From: Gentiana macrophylla
Lineage: Eukaryota > Streptophyta > Magnoliopsida > Gentianales > Gentianaceae
Length of the DNA: 64,000 nt
Assembly: GCA_026214975.1 (NCBI GenBank)
Contig: CM047806.1
Coordinates: 78,601,599-78,665,598 of the forward strand
Reading direction: 5' to 3'
Position 1 is the first letter of the stretch, and each line of letters opens with the position of its first letter. The translations under genes were made by a program, and so were the position numbers. The notes beneath the pieces are model-generated. The model was not told the DNA's origin. It did not search any database and saw only the letters and a list, made by a program, of their open reading frames with translations. Shown piece after piece: positions 1-12,162 of the stretch.

Positions 1-842
1 AGTTTCAGATTTCCGATACAGCAGATAAACATAACCGAATCTCGAGTAGTCTTCGATGGAAGTCACAAAGTACTCGAATCCGCCTCTAGCTTGCACATTC
101 ATCAGACCAAAAAGGTCTGAATGTACTAACTCTAGAGGTTCTTTAGCCCTGTTTCCCTTTGACAAGAAGGGACGCTTAGTCATTTTTCCCTCCAGGCGAG
201 ATTCGCAGATCGACAACCAGTCAACATATAACTCTTTTAAGGAATCACCCTTAGCCAGTCGTTTGAGTCTTTCCAAGGAAATATGACCTAGCCTACGGTG
301 CCAAATATATGTTTTATCTTCTTTTTGAGAAACTTTCTACCTTTTAGCATATTGTTGATGTGCTACTTTAAATATTTCAGTGCTAAGCAGTGGAGCATGC
401 GTTGGTTTAATAAAATACAATCCGTTTTCCAGTATTGTAGAACACAAATTAAAACCATTTCTGGAAATAATAAATTCGTCATTCACAAAGGAAACTGAAT
501 ACATTTGTTCTTTCAATGCTGAAACGGAAAACAAATTCCTACGGTAGTTTGGAATAAAATAAACATGGTCTAATTTTAGAACTTTATTGCCAAAAATTAA
601 ATCAACAGCTGCCACTGCTTTAGCTGAAACAAGCACCCCGGTGCCAACTCTCATCACTTGAGTACCTTCCTCTAGCTCCTCAAACGAACTAAGGATCTAC
701 AAGGAAGAACATTCATGGTTAGTAGCTCCAGTATCCAGTATCCAAGTTGATACATCTTTAGCTACATTAAAGGATTCCAAGACAAGCAATTCCGAATTAC
801 CTTTCTTATCCTTCCCATTGCCAGCTTTGACCTTTCCATCCT
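1..842 (-). pseudogene. Element A pol fragment: protease, GAG-pre-integrase and start of integrase core
   Basis: On the minus strand the retropepsin motif WILDTGATNH is seen with D-T-G at 727-735. A GAG-pre-integrase segment follows (657-337: VYFIPNYRRNLFSVSAL, a typical copia string), then the beginning of the integrase core at about 285-1, including the stretch around VHSDLFG (whose Asp is presumably the first catalytic residue) and the YFVTSIEDYSR segment. A stop after the CSSL that follows the protease motif and further breaks downstream prevent continuous reading. The RT and RNase H would lie beyond the left edge. The copia assignment is secure; activity is excluded for this copy as read. 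Confidence 0.85.
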
Positions 843-1650
843 TTACGTCTTTGAGATATGCTGGACAGTGATGACGCCAATGTCTATCTCGTTATAGTAA
901 AAGCACTTCCCTGTAGGTTTGGAAGGATTGGTCTGTTTGGCCTTCTTCTTCATAGGTTTTGGTTTAGGCGCAGTAACTTGTTTAAACTTGGTCTTGCCCT
1001 TATGGCCAGAGTTCGACGCCTTGGCTTCAACCATATTGGCTTCTGCCTTCTTTTCCCCTTCTTTCCCTCTATTTTTAGACGAGAGAGGTTCGAAGACTTG
1101 CAGTTCGTTGATCAACCGTGGCATGTCATACTTGAGTTTGTTCATGACATAGTTAGTCTTGAACTGCAGGAAATCAGGTGTAAGTGATTAAAGAATCATA
1201 GACACCTGAGTAGCATCATCAAACTTTGACCCATGAGTTTCTGCATCAGTAAAGAAGTTGATCATGTTCATGACAAGACCAGTTACAGACTGACCTCTCC
1301 TCATTTTAGCGTTAACGGCCATCCTCACTGCTTCGTGCCTTGCTTGATCAGAAGGGGCGCCAAACATGGAGGATAGGTGCTACATGATTCCTTGTGCACT
1401 CTTAAAGCCTTCAAGTTTGGTCCTAATGACCTCCGACACTGATGCTAAGATGATACCGCGCGCCTTATTATCCGCTTCAATCCATTTTTGATGGTCGTCT
1501 TTAATGGATTTAGACGGGTTCTGTACGGGAAGTACAGGGCATTCAACAGTCAAAACAAATTGCGCGTTCTCAAAGATGAGTACCACGTTCAGGTTACTTT
1601 TCCACTTTCTAAAGTTGTTACCATTATGTTTATCATTCAGTAATAAGGAA
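843..1650 (-). pseudogene. Element A gag remnant with broken zinc knuckle
   Basis: Copia Gag, the RNA-packaging capsid protein. The N-terminal part (about 1650-1380) reads GNNFRKWKSNLNVVL and then FVLTVECPVLPVQN, the usual start of plant copia Gag. A TAA sits just upstream of the readable frame, so the start codon is not clear. The C-terminal part (1145-843) is Lys-rich and reaches a CCHC knuckle near 864-905. There the second Cys is Tyr (CFYYNEI), and a one-base frameshift moves the rest (WRHHC) to the neighbouring frame. The middle segment (about 1379-1146) is readable only in pieces. Confidence 0.75.
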
Positions 1651-2995
1651 AGTTACGACGATATGATTGCTGAAAATAAAATGTCAGAAATTAAATTCAA
1701 AACACTACTAGATAAATTTTAGGAATTATAAACTTTTAAAAAAAGTCTATTCTACCATTCCAAGGATTTAACCTCGCATCGTACCACCGCCTAGGGGGTC
1801 GGTATCGGCATGATGACGGTTAAACTGAGACAATCTCTCTCGATGATTAAACTTTGAGAATCAAACATCTCATGGGAATCGCACATCCCATACTTTAATC
1901 GTCGATTACCTTCATTTTTCAGCCAAGATATTTCCTAAAATATCCTGATGAGTGTGACCTACTATATCAGACCTTTAAGTATGCCCCGAGTATGCCTACG
2001 TAGGGCAGGTCAGTACCCGGCGAGTCCTCAAGATCCTATCCTTTCGGAGCCCAAGCCTTGAATTTTGATAGCGGTGAACACCATCCGAAGGGGGCCAAAA
2101 TCAATGGGGCATGAGGCGTCACCATTCTCTCACTTGATTGCATCTATAGTAGAGGCCGTGGGGTCGGCTGTCGCCTTCCCCGCTACCACTCATTATTTTG
2201 AAAAAGTGGTGGGTTTACTGATCGCGGTTTTGGACTTGACATTATTTTAAGAAACAACAAATCATGTACCCGAATGGTGTCGGTAATGTAGTCAAGCCTA
2301 CCCGTCTTATTCCTTGGAACATATGTGACTGTCGGTCGGATCCGGCTAAGAGAAGCCCCATTTAGCCGTAAAGGCTTGTCAGATATGCTATTTTTGTCGA
2401 ACCCCCTTGCAAACATCACACGTGGAGGGGGAGTCGATCGAGTGGAGGAGTCGATCGAGCCATGTATCATGCGATTTCTTAAATTGAACTTACCCAACCA
2501 TGGTTAGACCATTTCCAAACCCATGTATCATGATTTTCCGATTTCTTAAATTGTCAAACATTCGGTTAAACCATAATCAGACACTACGGAACAAACACCG
2601 AGATAATCTCGTTCCGTTTGAAGGTGGGATTCATCCGAGAATCCATCACGAACTTTGATCGTCATGAAACCATATGAAAAATGTGGAACGATTGACGTAA
2701 AAAACCCACAACAAATAAATTACACAATTTAACTCCTAATATGAACTCATATAAAGCGAATTTATATGAGTTTACAATCACTTATGGACACGGACTCCGA
2801 TCGACACCAAATTTTGAGGATCTAACGGGTGATCGCAGGGATTGCCGTTTCAACCCCAATCCATCTCTTCAACCATAACAACCAATCACAAAAAAAAACG
2901 AATTTATATGAGCATATTGAAAAAAATCTCTTCAACCATAACAACCAATTCCACTCCTAGATCTATCAATTATATACTTTAATTTATAGATCGGA
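1651..2995 (-). other. Element A leader between PBS and gag
   Basis: About 1.3 kb of untranslated leader. I see no conserved protein on either strand. Short local repeats occur near 2430-2461 (GTCGATCGAG twice) and near 2750-2920 (AATTTATATGAG twice). The short ORFs here look like chance. Confidence 0.6.
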
Positions 2996-3008
2996 GGCTC
3001 TGATACCA
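2996..3008 (-). other. Element A primer-binding site (tRNA-iMet)
   Basis: The minus strand reads TGGTATCAGAGCC, the standard plant copia PBS complementary to the 3' end of initiator-Met tRNA. It lies two bases inside the LTR end at 3011, which fixes the orientation and marks the flanking LTR as the 5' LTR. Confidence 0.93.
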
Positions 3009-3010
3009 CT

Positions 3011-4799
3011 TGTTAGATGTAATATCGCCGGACGGATCTAGATCCGCCCGATTACGCAGCCGAATAAACAAGAGGATCACGATCATATAAAATTCAACTA
3101 CATAATTTAAGATCTACCTACAAGAAGGTGAGATCTACTTACCAATCAAAAAGGAAGAACTCCAAGATTGAGAAGCCGAGATCCGAATAGTTGAGATTCC
3201 ACGATCTTCCGATGTGTATCTCCAAGCAACAACCGGTGGAAGCCCATTCTTGATGCTTGACCTCCTTGATATGCTACCCGAAATATCCTGAAGATTTTCC
3301 CAACTGAAACCCTAAGCTTTGGCCGAATTCCTTAGCTTATTTTGTGTGTATGTATGCGTATTATGTGTGTTAGAAAAGGCTTAGGAGAACTCTCTTTTTA
3401 TAGGAGAGAAATCCTTGTCCTCCGAGGATTTAATAATTAATACAAATCAATTATAATAATCCTTTTCCATAAACGATACTCCTAAGAATAAATCTAGAAT
3501 ATTTAAGGATCAATCTAATATATTTACCATAATTAATTATTTAACAAATAAACAATTAATCACATAACATTTAATTATCCGAGAAAACTAATTTCTCTCT
3601 AATTACAACATGTACAAAACACGCCTATCAACCCTAAAATTAGGGTTTCACACGCAACACTCAATAATGGGCCAAGTCCACGAAAAAAGTCTTTTCCATG
3701 TATTTAATTATTTAGCCCACTAAATAATTATTCGCACATCAATTAAATAGCCAACTACTTAATTATTATTTGAGGCCCAACGTCAAGAAACATATGCATG
3801 TTAGGAGCCACATCAGGGACCACGGACCTATAACCAGTAGCTACAATAAACTAAATAAAATTATTCATCGAACAGAACAATTCTTATTCAATCTATTAAT
3901 TCCGGGATTACGCCACCATAAACCTGAAACTGAACTCTATCGATTATAGATATATACTTACACTCTAATCACTGAGTCGATAAGCGTCCATTTATATAAT
4001 AATTACATACGGATAAATCCTCCATAGACTGTTCGTTTTGATTCGGGATATTTCCATAAACCCTTCTCAAAACATCTTATCCTTATTTACCATTAACCCC
4101 CTAGTGATCAATTAGTCATAACTAATATAATATGTACGTACTGGGTCCATCGATCGGTTTCTAGGATTAACAAATAAGGGAACTGTCTGTCTACTTCCCG
4201 CTGGAAGGAATGGATTTCATATCTGTGAAGTCACAGACTACTCACTCATTCCAGAATAGAGCCAACGAGAAGTGTTCAGATCACATGTATCAAAGTGATC
4301 CTTAACAAACACATCAAACCTTACTTTGAACCAAGCAGTAGACTGTGATCACATCAGGATTGAGATTAATCCATATATGATCATCTTGTGATTCAATTAG
4401 ATTTCTCGATCACGAAATTATATCGAGAATTCAAATCAAATTGGTCCAGTCCTATATGATAGACACCATATATAAATGCCCCACTAAGTACCCTATACCG
4501 ACGGTCCGGATAAGACGGTCACACCATTAAGTGTTCTGGGCGCATTATTGGTATATTAATCTTGAGACCCATACTCTGATTAAATTCACCACGGACTAAC
4601 TAGTTTTAAGCATATCATCACTAACTCAAACCTCGTGTGTATGCCATACACAGAGTTATGTGATTCCATACCGATATACTTAGGGGTTTCAGCAGTGTAT
4701 AATATAAGCATAAATGCAAAAAATAAAATGAATATATAATTCTGTAATTTTTTTAAATAAAACAATTACAAAATTGTCTTTCGGGCACTTCACCTAACA
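3011..4799 (-). repeat. Element A 5' LTR (1,789 bp)
   Basis: On the plus strand it starts TGTTAGATGT and ends CACCTAACA, giving TGTTAG...CTAACA inverted ends. It is bounded by the PBS on one side and element B sequence on the other. No ORF of note lies inside. A TATA box lies at 3395-3402. Confidence 0.9.
3395..3402 (-). promoter_or_regulatory. TATA box of element A LTR
   Basis: The minus strand reads CTATAAAAAG about 390 bp before the LTR end, a suitable place for the LTR promoter with transcription running into the element. Confidence 0.6.
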
Positions 4800-4925
4800 A
4801 TTTGCTCAGCTGAATAATATTGATACCAATGATTAATCTGCCAAGTGAGCTCACCCAATAGGGAATAGACTAGTCCCCTTGGTGAATCCCAATGCTTTGC
4901 TAACCATTCCGCAGGTCACCAAATC
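4800..4925 (-). other. Element B post-pol tail
   Basis: Non-coding sequence just after pol, with the block GTTGGGTGAGCTCAC-like that also follows pol in element C (36372-36552). The homology stops at 4800, where A inserted. Confidence 0.7.
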
Positions 4926-7136
4926 TTGATAATGCCAAGTTCATTTATTAACTTAGCAAATCTGTCAGAATCCAGAGGTTTTTTATGTCTTCAAGTTGAT
5001 CTTCAGTAGATATAGAGTGAAACACCACATCCTTCTTTTTCAACATGATCTCGTATTAAATTATGTCTCACGTCAATGTGTTTGGTCCTTAAGTGCAATA
5101 CATGATTTTCTGTGATAGCAATTGCACTTGTATTGTCACATATTATGGGAATTTCTATTTCTTCAATCCCGAAATCTCTTAACAGTTGTTGAAGCCACAA
5201 AACTTATGCATAGTAAATTCTAGAAGCTATGTATTTTGCTTCAGCAGTGCAAGTTGATATAGATTATGCTTTTTGCTAATACATGAAACAAGTCTATTAC
5301 CCATCAACTGACATGTTCCTATGAAGCTTTTTCTATCAATATTGTAACCATCATAATCAGAATCTGAGTAGGATATAACTTTGAAGCTTCCATCTTTAGA
5401 ATACCAGATTCCTACTCACAAAGTCTCATTTAGATGCTTTAAAATTCTTTTGGCAGCAACTAAATGACTTTCTTTAGGTTATGACTGATAGCTAGCACAA
5501 ACACCAACTGCAAATGATATGACTGGTCTGCTGGCGGTGAGATATAGCAGACTGCCTATCATTCTTCTGTACAAAATCTGATCAACATTTTTTCCTTCTA
5601 TGTCTTCATCCATTCTAGTGCCACTACTCATAGGATTTATGATTTTAGAGCTATTTTCCATGCAAAACTTCTTCAGCCGCTCCCTGGTATATTTTGTTTG
5701 AGGAAAGAAGATCCCATCTTTCACTTGCTTCACTTGTAATCGCAGAAAATAGTTCATTTCACCCATCATACTCATCTAGAACTTGCACTTCATGCGATTA
5801 TAACACTTTTCACATAGCATCTCTTTTTCAAAACCAAAGATAATATCATCCACATAGATTTGCACCAACAAAGTTTTATCTCCTACACTGATTCTGAAAA
5901 GTGTCTTGTCAATGGTTACTTTTGTAAAACCATTGTTCACATAAAACTGTGATAAAGTCTCATACAAGGCTCTAGGTGCCTGTTTCAAGCCATAAAGTGC
6001 TTGGTTCAATCTGTACACTTTATGTTCTTGATATTTAACTTCAAATCCAGGTGGTTGTTGTACATGCACTTCTCCAAGAATGCCATTCAGAAATGCACTT
6101 TTGACATCCATCTGATAAACTTTGATGTTCTTGAGTGCAGTATAGGCTAGGAATAGTCTGATTGCTTCTAGTTTTACAACGAGCACATAAGTCTCGTCAA
6201 AATCTATTCCTTCATCTTGTGAGTAGCCTTTAGGAAATAGTCTGGCCTTATTTCTAACAATGGTACTAGATTCATCCAACTTGTTTCTGAATACCCATTT
6301 TGTACAAATGATATTTTCATGATCAGGCATGTCAACCAGTGAACACACCTGGTTTATTTAAAACTCATTCCTTCTTCTTGTATGGCAATTATCCAATCAT
6401 GATGTGTAATTGCCTCTTCTATCATTTTAGGTTCAAACTGTAAGAGAAAACAAGTAAGCATTGCATCTAACTGATTCCTTGTCTTCACACCTTGTTGTAT
6501 ATCACCAATGACAAGCCCAGCAGGGTGATCTCTTAACCATTGAGAATCTTGAGTACTTACTTGATTCATTGGAACTTGATATGTTGGAGGGTCTGCTGTC
6601 GGTTCAGTAGAGTGATCATCAGGTCGAGTAGCGTGTTCATTTGTAGTATTAGTTTTGTCACCAGCAGGTGCTCCAATAAGTGCTTCAGCAGCTTTTATTT
6701 CACCCTTTGTTGTAAAGTCAAATAATTTGATGTGACTTAACTACTTTAAGATATCCACATATATAGGGTCGATAAAATCCAGATTGATAATTGAATCTGA
6801 AGCTTCCTCTTTCTGAACTCTAGTGAAATTTGGTTCTTAAAAAACAACATGAAAAGATTCTTCATGTTTTAGAGTTCTCTATTTCATCACCCTGAATGCC
6901 TTGCTGACTGATGAATATCCTAAAAAGATGCCTTCATCAGCTTTAGGTTGAAAAGTCTTCAGCTGATCTTTCCCATTGTTATGTATGACACATTTAGTGT
7001 AAAAAGCATGAAAATATGAGATGTTGGGTTTTCTGCCATTCCAAATCTCATAGGGACTCTTTTTAATCTTTCTGTTCATTAAAGATATGTTCTGAGTATA
7101 ACATGCTGTGTTGATAGCTTCTGCCCAATACCTTTC
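4926..7136 (-). pseudogene. Element B pol 3' part: integrase C-terminus, reverse transcriptase, RNase H
   Basis: Minus-strand reading gives the integrase C-terminal region (7079-6879: YEIWNGRKPNISYFHAF and GIFLGYSSVSKAFRV), then RT (6348-5479) with [11 protein letters not shown] carrying a catalytic Asp and the YVDDIIFG active site, then RNase H (5200-4926) with CDNTSAIAITEN and TKHIDVRH. Breaks include an in-frame TAA before the RT ORF at about 6349-6354, a TAG where relatives have CAG at about 5776 (KCKF stop [10 protein letters not shown]), and further stops and frameshifts between 5479 and 5200. The integrase is cut at 7136 by element D; the missing half resumes at 24268. Confidence 0.9.
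7132..7136. repeat. Target-site duplication of element D, left copy (CTTTC)
   Basis: CTTTC precedes D and CTTTT follows it (24268-24272): a 5-bp duplication with one later substitution. Joining B across it restores the integrase reading LPKRYWAEA. Confidence 0.8.
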
Positions 7137-8541
7137 TGTTGGTCCCAGAGAAGGGCGAAACTATAGTTGAAGGGGGGGGGGGGTGAATGACTATAGTGGA
7201 GTTTCAAAAACTTTTCTTCTGTTTAAAAGCTTTTGGGTAGCGGATAAGTCCCTTCTTACTATATTGTTTTCAAATCAGTTTAGGCAGTCACATGTATAAA
7301 TTATGATCTATGCAATGCTTGTAAAGTAAATTGCAGAAAGTAAATTGACACAAGGCTTATAGTGGTTCAGGGTGGTGTAATCCCTTAATCCACTCTTCTC
7401 CTATGATGATTGGAGGAATTCACTATTGTTTTCACAGATACAATAGTATGATTGTCCTTGGCTTCCCAAGCTTCACAATCTACAAGACTATCACTCCTTG
7501 ACTGCAACAGCTTTAGTGATTTAGTCTCTTTTACTGCTCCTTGAGATCAAAATCCTTCAGCAGCTATCACAAACACAACTCCTTCTCAGATTGCTTCTGA
7601 TTCAGTTGCTTCAGTGTGATGTGAATGAGATTCACAAACTTGCTTGATCAATCTCAGTGCTGGATATAAAGCTGTAGTTCTGATGTCTGAGTTGATCTCT
7701 AGATAAGTCCTTGTAAGTTCAGAGAAGGCTTTGCAAATTGACAGAGTTTCTGTCTAACTTTTCTTTTTCAGATCGTTGTTTGTTTTCTGTCAATGCCTTC
7801 TATTTATAGCCTTGAATAACCTTGATTTTGAAATTCTGTCCGTTGGCTATATTGATGAGGGAATAATCCTTGTTTTATTCTTGATTCCCCCTTAATTGCA
7901 TTCTCCTTGTTTTCAGTGATCGGATTTTTCCTTCAACCGTATAGCAGAAAATCTGTCCTATGATTGATCCTCTATTGATTATGCATTTAATGCATGATCT
8001 TCTGAATCTTCAACATATATTAAATCTGATCTGGTAAGTGTTACTTCACCATTTTCTGAACGGTCGAGTGATATTTCTGAGTTAGCCGTTTTGAATCTTT
8101 CTTCACCGTTTCGTCGTTACTCAGCCGAAAGTCAGTTTACTCAGCCGATTCACTATTTCCTTATTTGCTTTAGTTTAAGGAGAATCTTTGTACTTCACTG
8201 ATCCTTGATTGGGGTGAGATCAGTGTACACCATATTTGAATATTAAGTTTCATCACTTGAAACATAACTTAGACTTATCCAAGGTCATCACAGACTTCCT
8301 TGGGTATAAGTCAGACCATAATGTCGTCATTGTATCTCTGCTGGTGCTTGGCTGGCTTCACTCTGCCGAATGTCTGTTTTTACTTTGCCGTCCTACCAAC
8401 TAGTACAATACTTGTCTGACTCAACTTATACAACATGTCAGACTCTAAGTAAAGACTTATACAGAGAATTCTAACTTATTTCAGGCTTGCTATAACAGTT
8501 AGTATGGTCATCATCAAAACACAATAAAAATGTTCCTAACA
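7137..8541 (-). repeat. Element D 3' LTR (1,405 bp)
   Basis: On the plus strand it runs from TGTTGGTCCC to TGTTCCTAACA. It is the 3' LTR because the polypurine tract abuts 8541. It has a 12-G run at 7172-7183 flanked by two ACTATAGT octamers (7160-7167, 7190-7197). It matches 22857-24267 over most of its length, with clustered differences. Confidence 0.95.
7800..7809 (-). promoter_or_regulatory. TATA box in element D 3' LTR
   Basis: The minus strand reads CTATAAATAG. The same box is at 23526-23535 in the 5' LTR and at 52771 and 62431 in H. Confidence 0.7.
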
Positions 8542-8542
8542 A

Positions 8543-8555
8543 TTTCCCCCTTTTT
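8543..8555 (-). other. Element D polypurine tract
   Basis: The minus strand reads AAAAAGGGGGAAA one base before the 3' LTR. It lies between CATCATCAAAA (minus-strand GGCATCATCAAAA from 8564 to 8552) and TTTTGATGATG in the LTR, an inverted repeat. The stretch 8556-8687 is a short 3' untranslated region. Confidence 0.92.
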
Positions 8556-8687
8556 GATGATGCCAAAACCCTCATAAGCCTGAACATAAGTAATCCAACA
8601 TTTTTCATAATAACAGAACAAAAACTCAACAATTTATTCATCCATCATAGGGCAATAAGTTCAAAGATTTTATTCAACGATTACATA

Positions 8688-11600
8688 CTACATCTTGCTT
8701 AATTCAGCTTTGTACCTCTTGAACTTTGTAGTCTGAACCTCTTCAATGTCTTTCCAATCAATTTCTGGAAACTTCCACTTCTAGTATGCCATAGCTGTGT
8801 ATTCAGATACTCCCTTGAATACTTTCTTGGCAAAGAGTCTGTTGAAGTCTAGCATGGTCTCATTTGCCCTAGGTTCTCCAAAATATTTCTCAAGTCTCTC
8901 TCTAGCTTCAGTAATGTGTGAGTCAGCAAACTTGAGACTTTTGTAGAGACTCCACTGATCTTGTTTGTTCATTTTTCCTATAGGATTGAAGAATTTTGCC
9001 ATATAGTTGAAGTCTTCTTGTTATTCAGTTAGCAGGTCTTCTGGTCCTTTTGCAGACAGTGGTATGGCTGAGCTTGGTTTGTTGTTGGTTTGTTTGAGAA
9101 GTGCGAACTCTCTTTTGACTTCATTGTAGAGTTTGGTCATATCAATTCTCATCCTTTCATCCTGGTAGCTTAGCCAATTAGCCCATGCTTCGTCTTGTGA
9201 GGAATGAGGATAAAGTCCTTCCTGTACTCTGAAAAATTCTCTTACGTGGTCCAGTACATCTGCTTCATATTCTGCTTTGCTTTGGTGACTAGTGTATGTT
9301 CTGTGTTCCCCAGTATATCTGGAGCTGCTGCTGCCTCTGCTGGTGTTTCCTCTGGAGCTAAGTCTGTGTTGACTTGCTGAACCTCTTTGCTGACTAGATC
9401 CAGGCCTTTGCTGTCTGCCGGATATGTCCCTATCATCATCTCTTCTTTGCATAGGAAGAGGAAATCCAGTGCAAGGTTCATTTAGGGCCTTTTCTCTTTC
9501 TTCTCTAGCCCTCCTTTGCTGTTCTTTTGCCTCATTCCTGATCATTATTTCTCTGTCCCTTGCTCTCAGTTGTTCTTCAGTGAAATTTTGGGGTCTAATT
9601 GTTGATCCTTCAGGCTTATCATGATTTTCCCCCTTTTTGGCAGCATCATCCCTTTGCTGGAGTAAGATGCTATTTGTGGCCTCAGCCGTTCCAATCAGAG
9701 AGTCAAGTTTTGATTCAATAGATGTGAATCTATTGTGATGATCATTCAATTTCTCAGTGACACTACAAAATCTAGTGCCAAAATGCCAATGCCATTGATT
9801 CATTTTCTTGGGAAATGTGTTGTCTGAGGCCTGCAAGATTGTTAGTGATGTTAGTGTTGAGTTGCCTCATCAGATTTCCCTGTTGTTGAAGAACAATATT
9901 TTGTGCATCAATGTAGTCTGCAATGGCCTGGAACTTAAGCTCAATGGAGGACCTTTTGTCATTAAATGCTGAAGTCATGGATCTGAGATACATGGCTTGC
10001 TGCTCTAATTCTTCAGCCAGCAGATCTGCTGCTTTTTCAAAAGTTTCATTTGTAATGCCAGTGGCCAGCTAAGAGAGTTTATGCCTTGTGTCGGTGGTTT
10101 CGGAGTGCATTTCTTTGTCCCTTGTCTTGATGTTGAGTAACATCCGCTCCAATTTCCAAATCTTCAAGAATTTGGGTGGATGTGTATGCTGGTGTGGCTT
10201 GAGCTGCTGTTCACCCTTTCTCTGTGCCGGGGGTTGCCTTGACTGGAGTGGCAGCAGCTGAACCAGTATCCACAATGTTTGTGTTGTCAGCTGGAATGTG
10301 TACAGACAACGGTGGAGTGGCTGTCTTTGTTGGAGTTGTGGACTTGTTGGATGCTTGTGGGTGTAAAAATGTACGGAGAAGAGTGGTATCATCGATTGCA
10401 TCAGGTGTATGATTATCCTCTTCTCTGTCTTTATCAAGATCATCATCATGATGATCATTATCATCATTGTCATCATGACCATCATCATCTTGATCATGAT
10501 CATCTCCACCATCTTCTGAATTATCACTGCGTGCGCCGAAGTGCAGGCGATTTTGCCTTGGCTGCATCAACCAAGTCCCATAAAGGTGATTCATCAAATA
10601 AACCAACCAGAGTTGTGATTCCCAGAAAATCAAATAGCCATGCCTCTTCTGCAAGCATGCGGTCAGAGTCTTGAAGCTGTTGTCGGGAATCACCTTCCTT
10701 CCACTCAAGATATTCTGCAATTCGATCATCTATATCGTTTGCAGATAATTGTGCACCTTCTTCTGGAGATTCTTCATCGTCTCCAGTGTCTTCCTCATTA
10801 GGATGTTGTTCATCCCGACTGACATTTTCTTCTTCTTGTTGTTCTGCCTCAGCATCAGAATCCTCTTCTTCTTCTTCTTCATCGATTAATTTTCCAAAGT
10901 CTATTTTGTCCAGATTCCGCTGAACCTTTTGCTTCTTTCTTTGACTGGTAGTATGTTGTGAGGATTTCTTTCTCTTCCCTTCTTATGCCTTCTTTTGTTT
11001 TTTAACATAGGTAAACATGACTTTGGATTCATGCAGTTTGTGGAGTTGTACAGTGGGGACTTTGAGGCATTGCAACAGATAGTGTAACTGGATCCCATAT
11101 GACTTTTTCACCCATAAATGTCCTTTTTTCGTCTTTCCTTCTTTTGTCTCCTTTTCGCCTGCTTTCACTTCACCTTGGATTTGTTCTTTTATACTCAAAA
11201 AGAAGTATTTTGCCCAATTGAATTCCAGATTGTTGTAGATAATTCCCATCAGCCGCATTCTGATTTCTGTCATTGCATTATTTGCTCCCAATTTTCCTTC
11301 AATAGTCTTGCCAATTAGGGCACTGAACTCATTGAACAGTTTCTTTAAGGCAGATCTAAGACAATTGACTTTCGTAGATCCTGGATTTGCCGTTTTGGCG
11401 ATGGTTGCCCAGAAATCATCCAAGTCTTGTGGTACCAGTGTCACTTTTGCTTGACCTTTATTGGAAAGTTTGAGATGTTTTCGAATTACCTTTTCTGTAA
11501 TCACCATGTCTTTGCCATTTACAGATGCAACAATCTTGTCTACTTCAAATTCGTTACCTTCTTCAGCAAGGAGCCCAGAGACGTATGTTGCTGATTTCCA

Positions 11601-11804
11601 GAAGGAGATGAGACTTTCATAGCAAACGTCGGTTATGGGAGGATTTAGAAAAATTGATAATTTTAGGTTTTTGCATCCTGCTGCCAATCGTTTGGCATCC
11701 TAATCATTTCCACACAGTTTCAAGTAATGTTCCTCTTGAAAGAATGATCCAGTGGCAATTGATTTTTCATACCTAGCTTGGGTGTTTGAGGAGGATGAAG
11801 CCAT
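8688..11804 (-). pseudogene. Element D ORF3 (post-pol protein of unknown function)
   Basis: Occupies the env-like position. ATG at 11804-11802 (MASSSSNTQARYEKS), final TAG at 8690-8688; about 1,000 codons if unbroken. Order: a globular N-terminal domain (about 11800-10990) containing LISFWKSATYV, FWATIAKTANPG and FNWAKYFFLSIKEQI; an acidic stretch; a WLFDFLGITTLVGLFDE segment; an Asp/His-rich run; a predicted helical stretch (9993-9772); an Arg/Ser/Gly-rich segment (about 9410-9280); and a charged C-terminus. Breaks include TAG at 11702-11700 (Gln in H), TAA at 10985-10983, a frameshift near 10535, TAA before 9002 and TAG at 8783-8781. I see no signal peptide or membrane span, so a retroviral-type envelope is unlikely. 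The N-terminus resembles what databases call putative plant transposon protein (from memory). Confidence 0.75.
10436..10505. repeat. ATC/ATG-rich microsatellite in element D ORF3
   Basis: Imperfect CAT/ATG triplet run. On the minus strand it encodes an Asp/His/Asn run in ORF3, reading HDDNDDNDHHDDD in the frame used after the 10535 shift. Confidence 0.8.
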
Positions 11805-11904
11805 TGTTGAAGGTTAAAGGAAACTTGAGAGTGAGTTTTGAGATTGCAACAGAGATTATGATTTGCAAGAGAGTGTAAAGATTTCTGAAAATCTCTAAGT
11901 TGCG

Positions 11905-12162
11905 TTTATATAGGTTGATTTGGGTAGTGTGAACGTGGTTTGAATGTGGAAGGGTTTTATGACATAATGGCATGATTTTGTGTATGTAAATCATGATATT
12001 CGAGCGCAATGGGGGAGTGGTTTGAGGTAAGTAATGATAGAGCCCGGGAATCGAGGCAATTGAAATTTTAAAAAATATGGTTACCTCCTTAATTATAAGT
12101 AGATCTCCACGTGTATAATCTTCCACAGAATAATCCTCCATAATTTCCTTATTCTCCACGTG
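11905..12162 (-). promoter_or_regulatory. Putative internal promoter of element D ORF3
   Basis: Reading on the minus strand: two G-box/ABRE-like CACGTG motifs (12162-12157 and 12113-12108), about 200 bp of AT-rich sequence, a TATATAAA box (11912-11905), then about 100 bp to the ORF3 ATG at 11804. The block is clearly conserved in element H (59108-59367), with the same TATA and the same 100-bp spacing, although it is non-coding. The arrangement recurs in C. The stretch 12163-12411 up to the pol stop has no recognisable content. The role as promoter is inference. Confidence 0.55.

Larger units (their letters stand above)
1..4799 (-). mobile_element. Element A: Ty1/copia retrotransposon, 5' part only (3' end lies left of the window)
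   Basis: Reading leftwards, this has a 5' LTR (4799-3011), an initiator-Met PBS, a leader of about 1.3 kb, a gag remnant with a CCHC-like knuckle, a protease DTG, a GAG-pre-integrase segment and the start of the integrase core, which runs off position 1. The gag-PR-INT order is that of Ty1/copia. Protein and LTR sequences differ from the Sireviruses elsewhere in the window, so it is another copia lineage that I do not name. Its right end interrupts element B about 125 bp after B's pol, so it inserted after B. The other LTR and the second target-site copy are outside the window, so the target duplication cannot be checked. Confidence 0.9.

Noticed and set aside
2424..2462. Short GTCGATCGAG repeats as a regulatory array
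   Set aside because: Only two copies in an unconserved leader; nothing supports a function.
7172..7183. G-run as a G-quadruplex
   Set aside because: A single homopolymer of variable length, not four spaced G-tracts; it is better explained as the loop of the hairpin noted above.
10279..10674. 131-codon His-rich plus-strand ORF
   Set aside because: Antisense reading of the ATC/ATG microsatellite in D ORF3.
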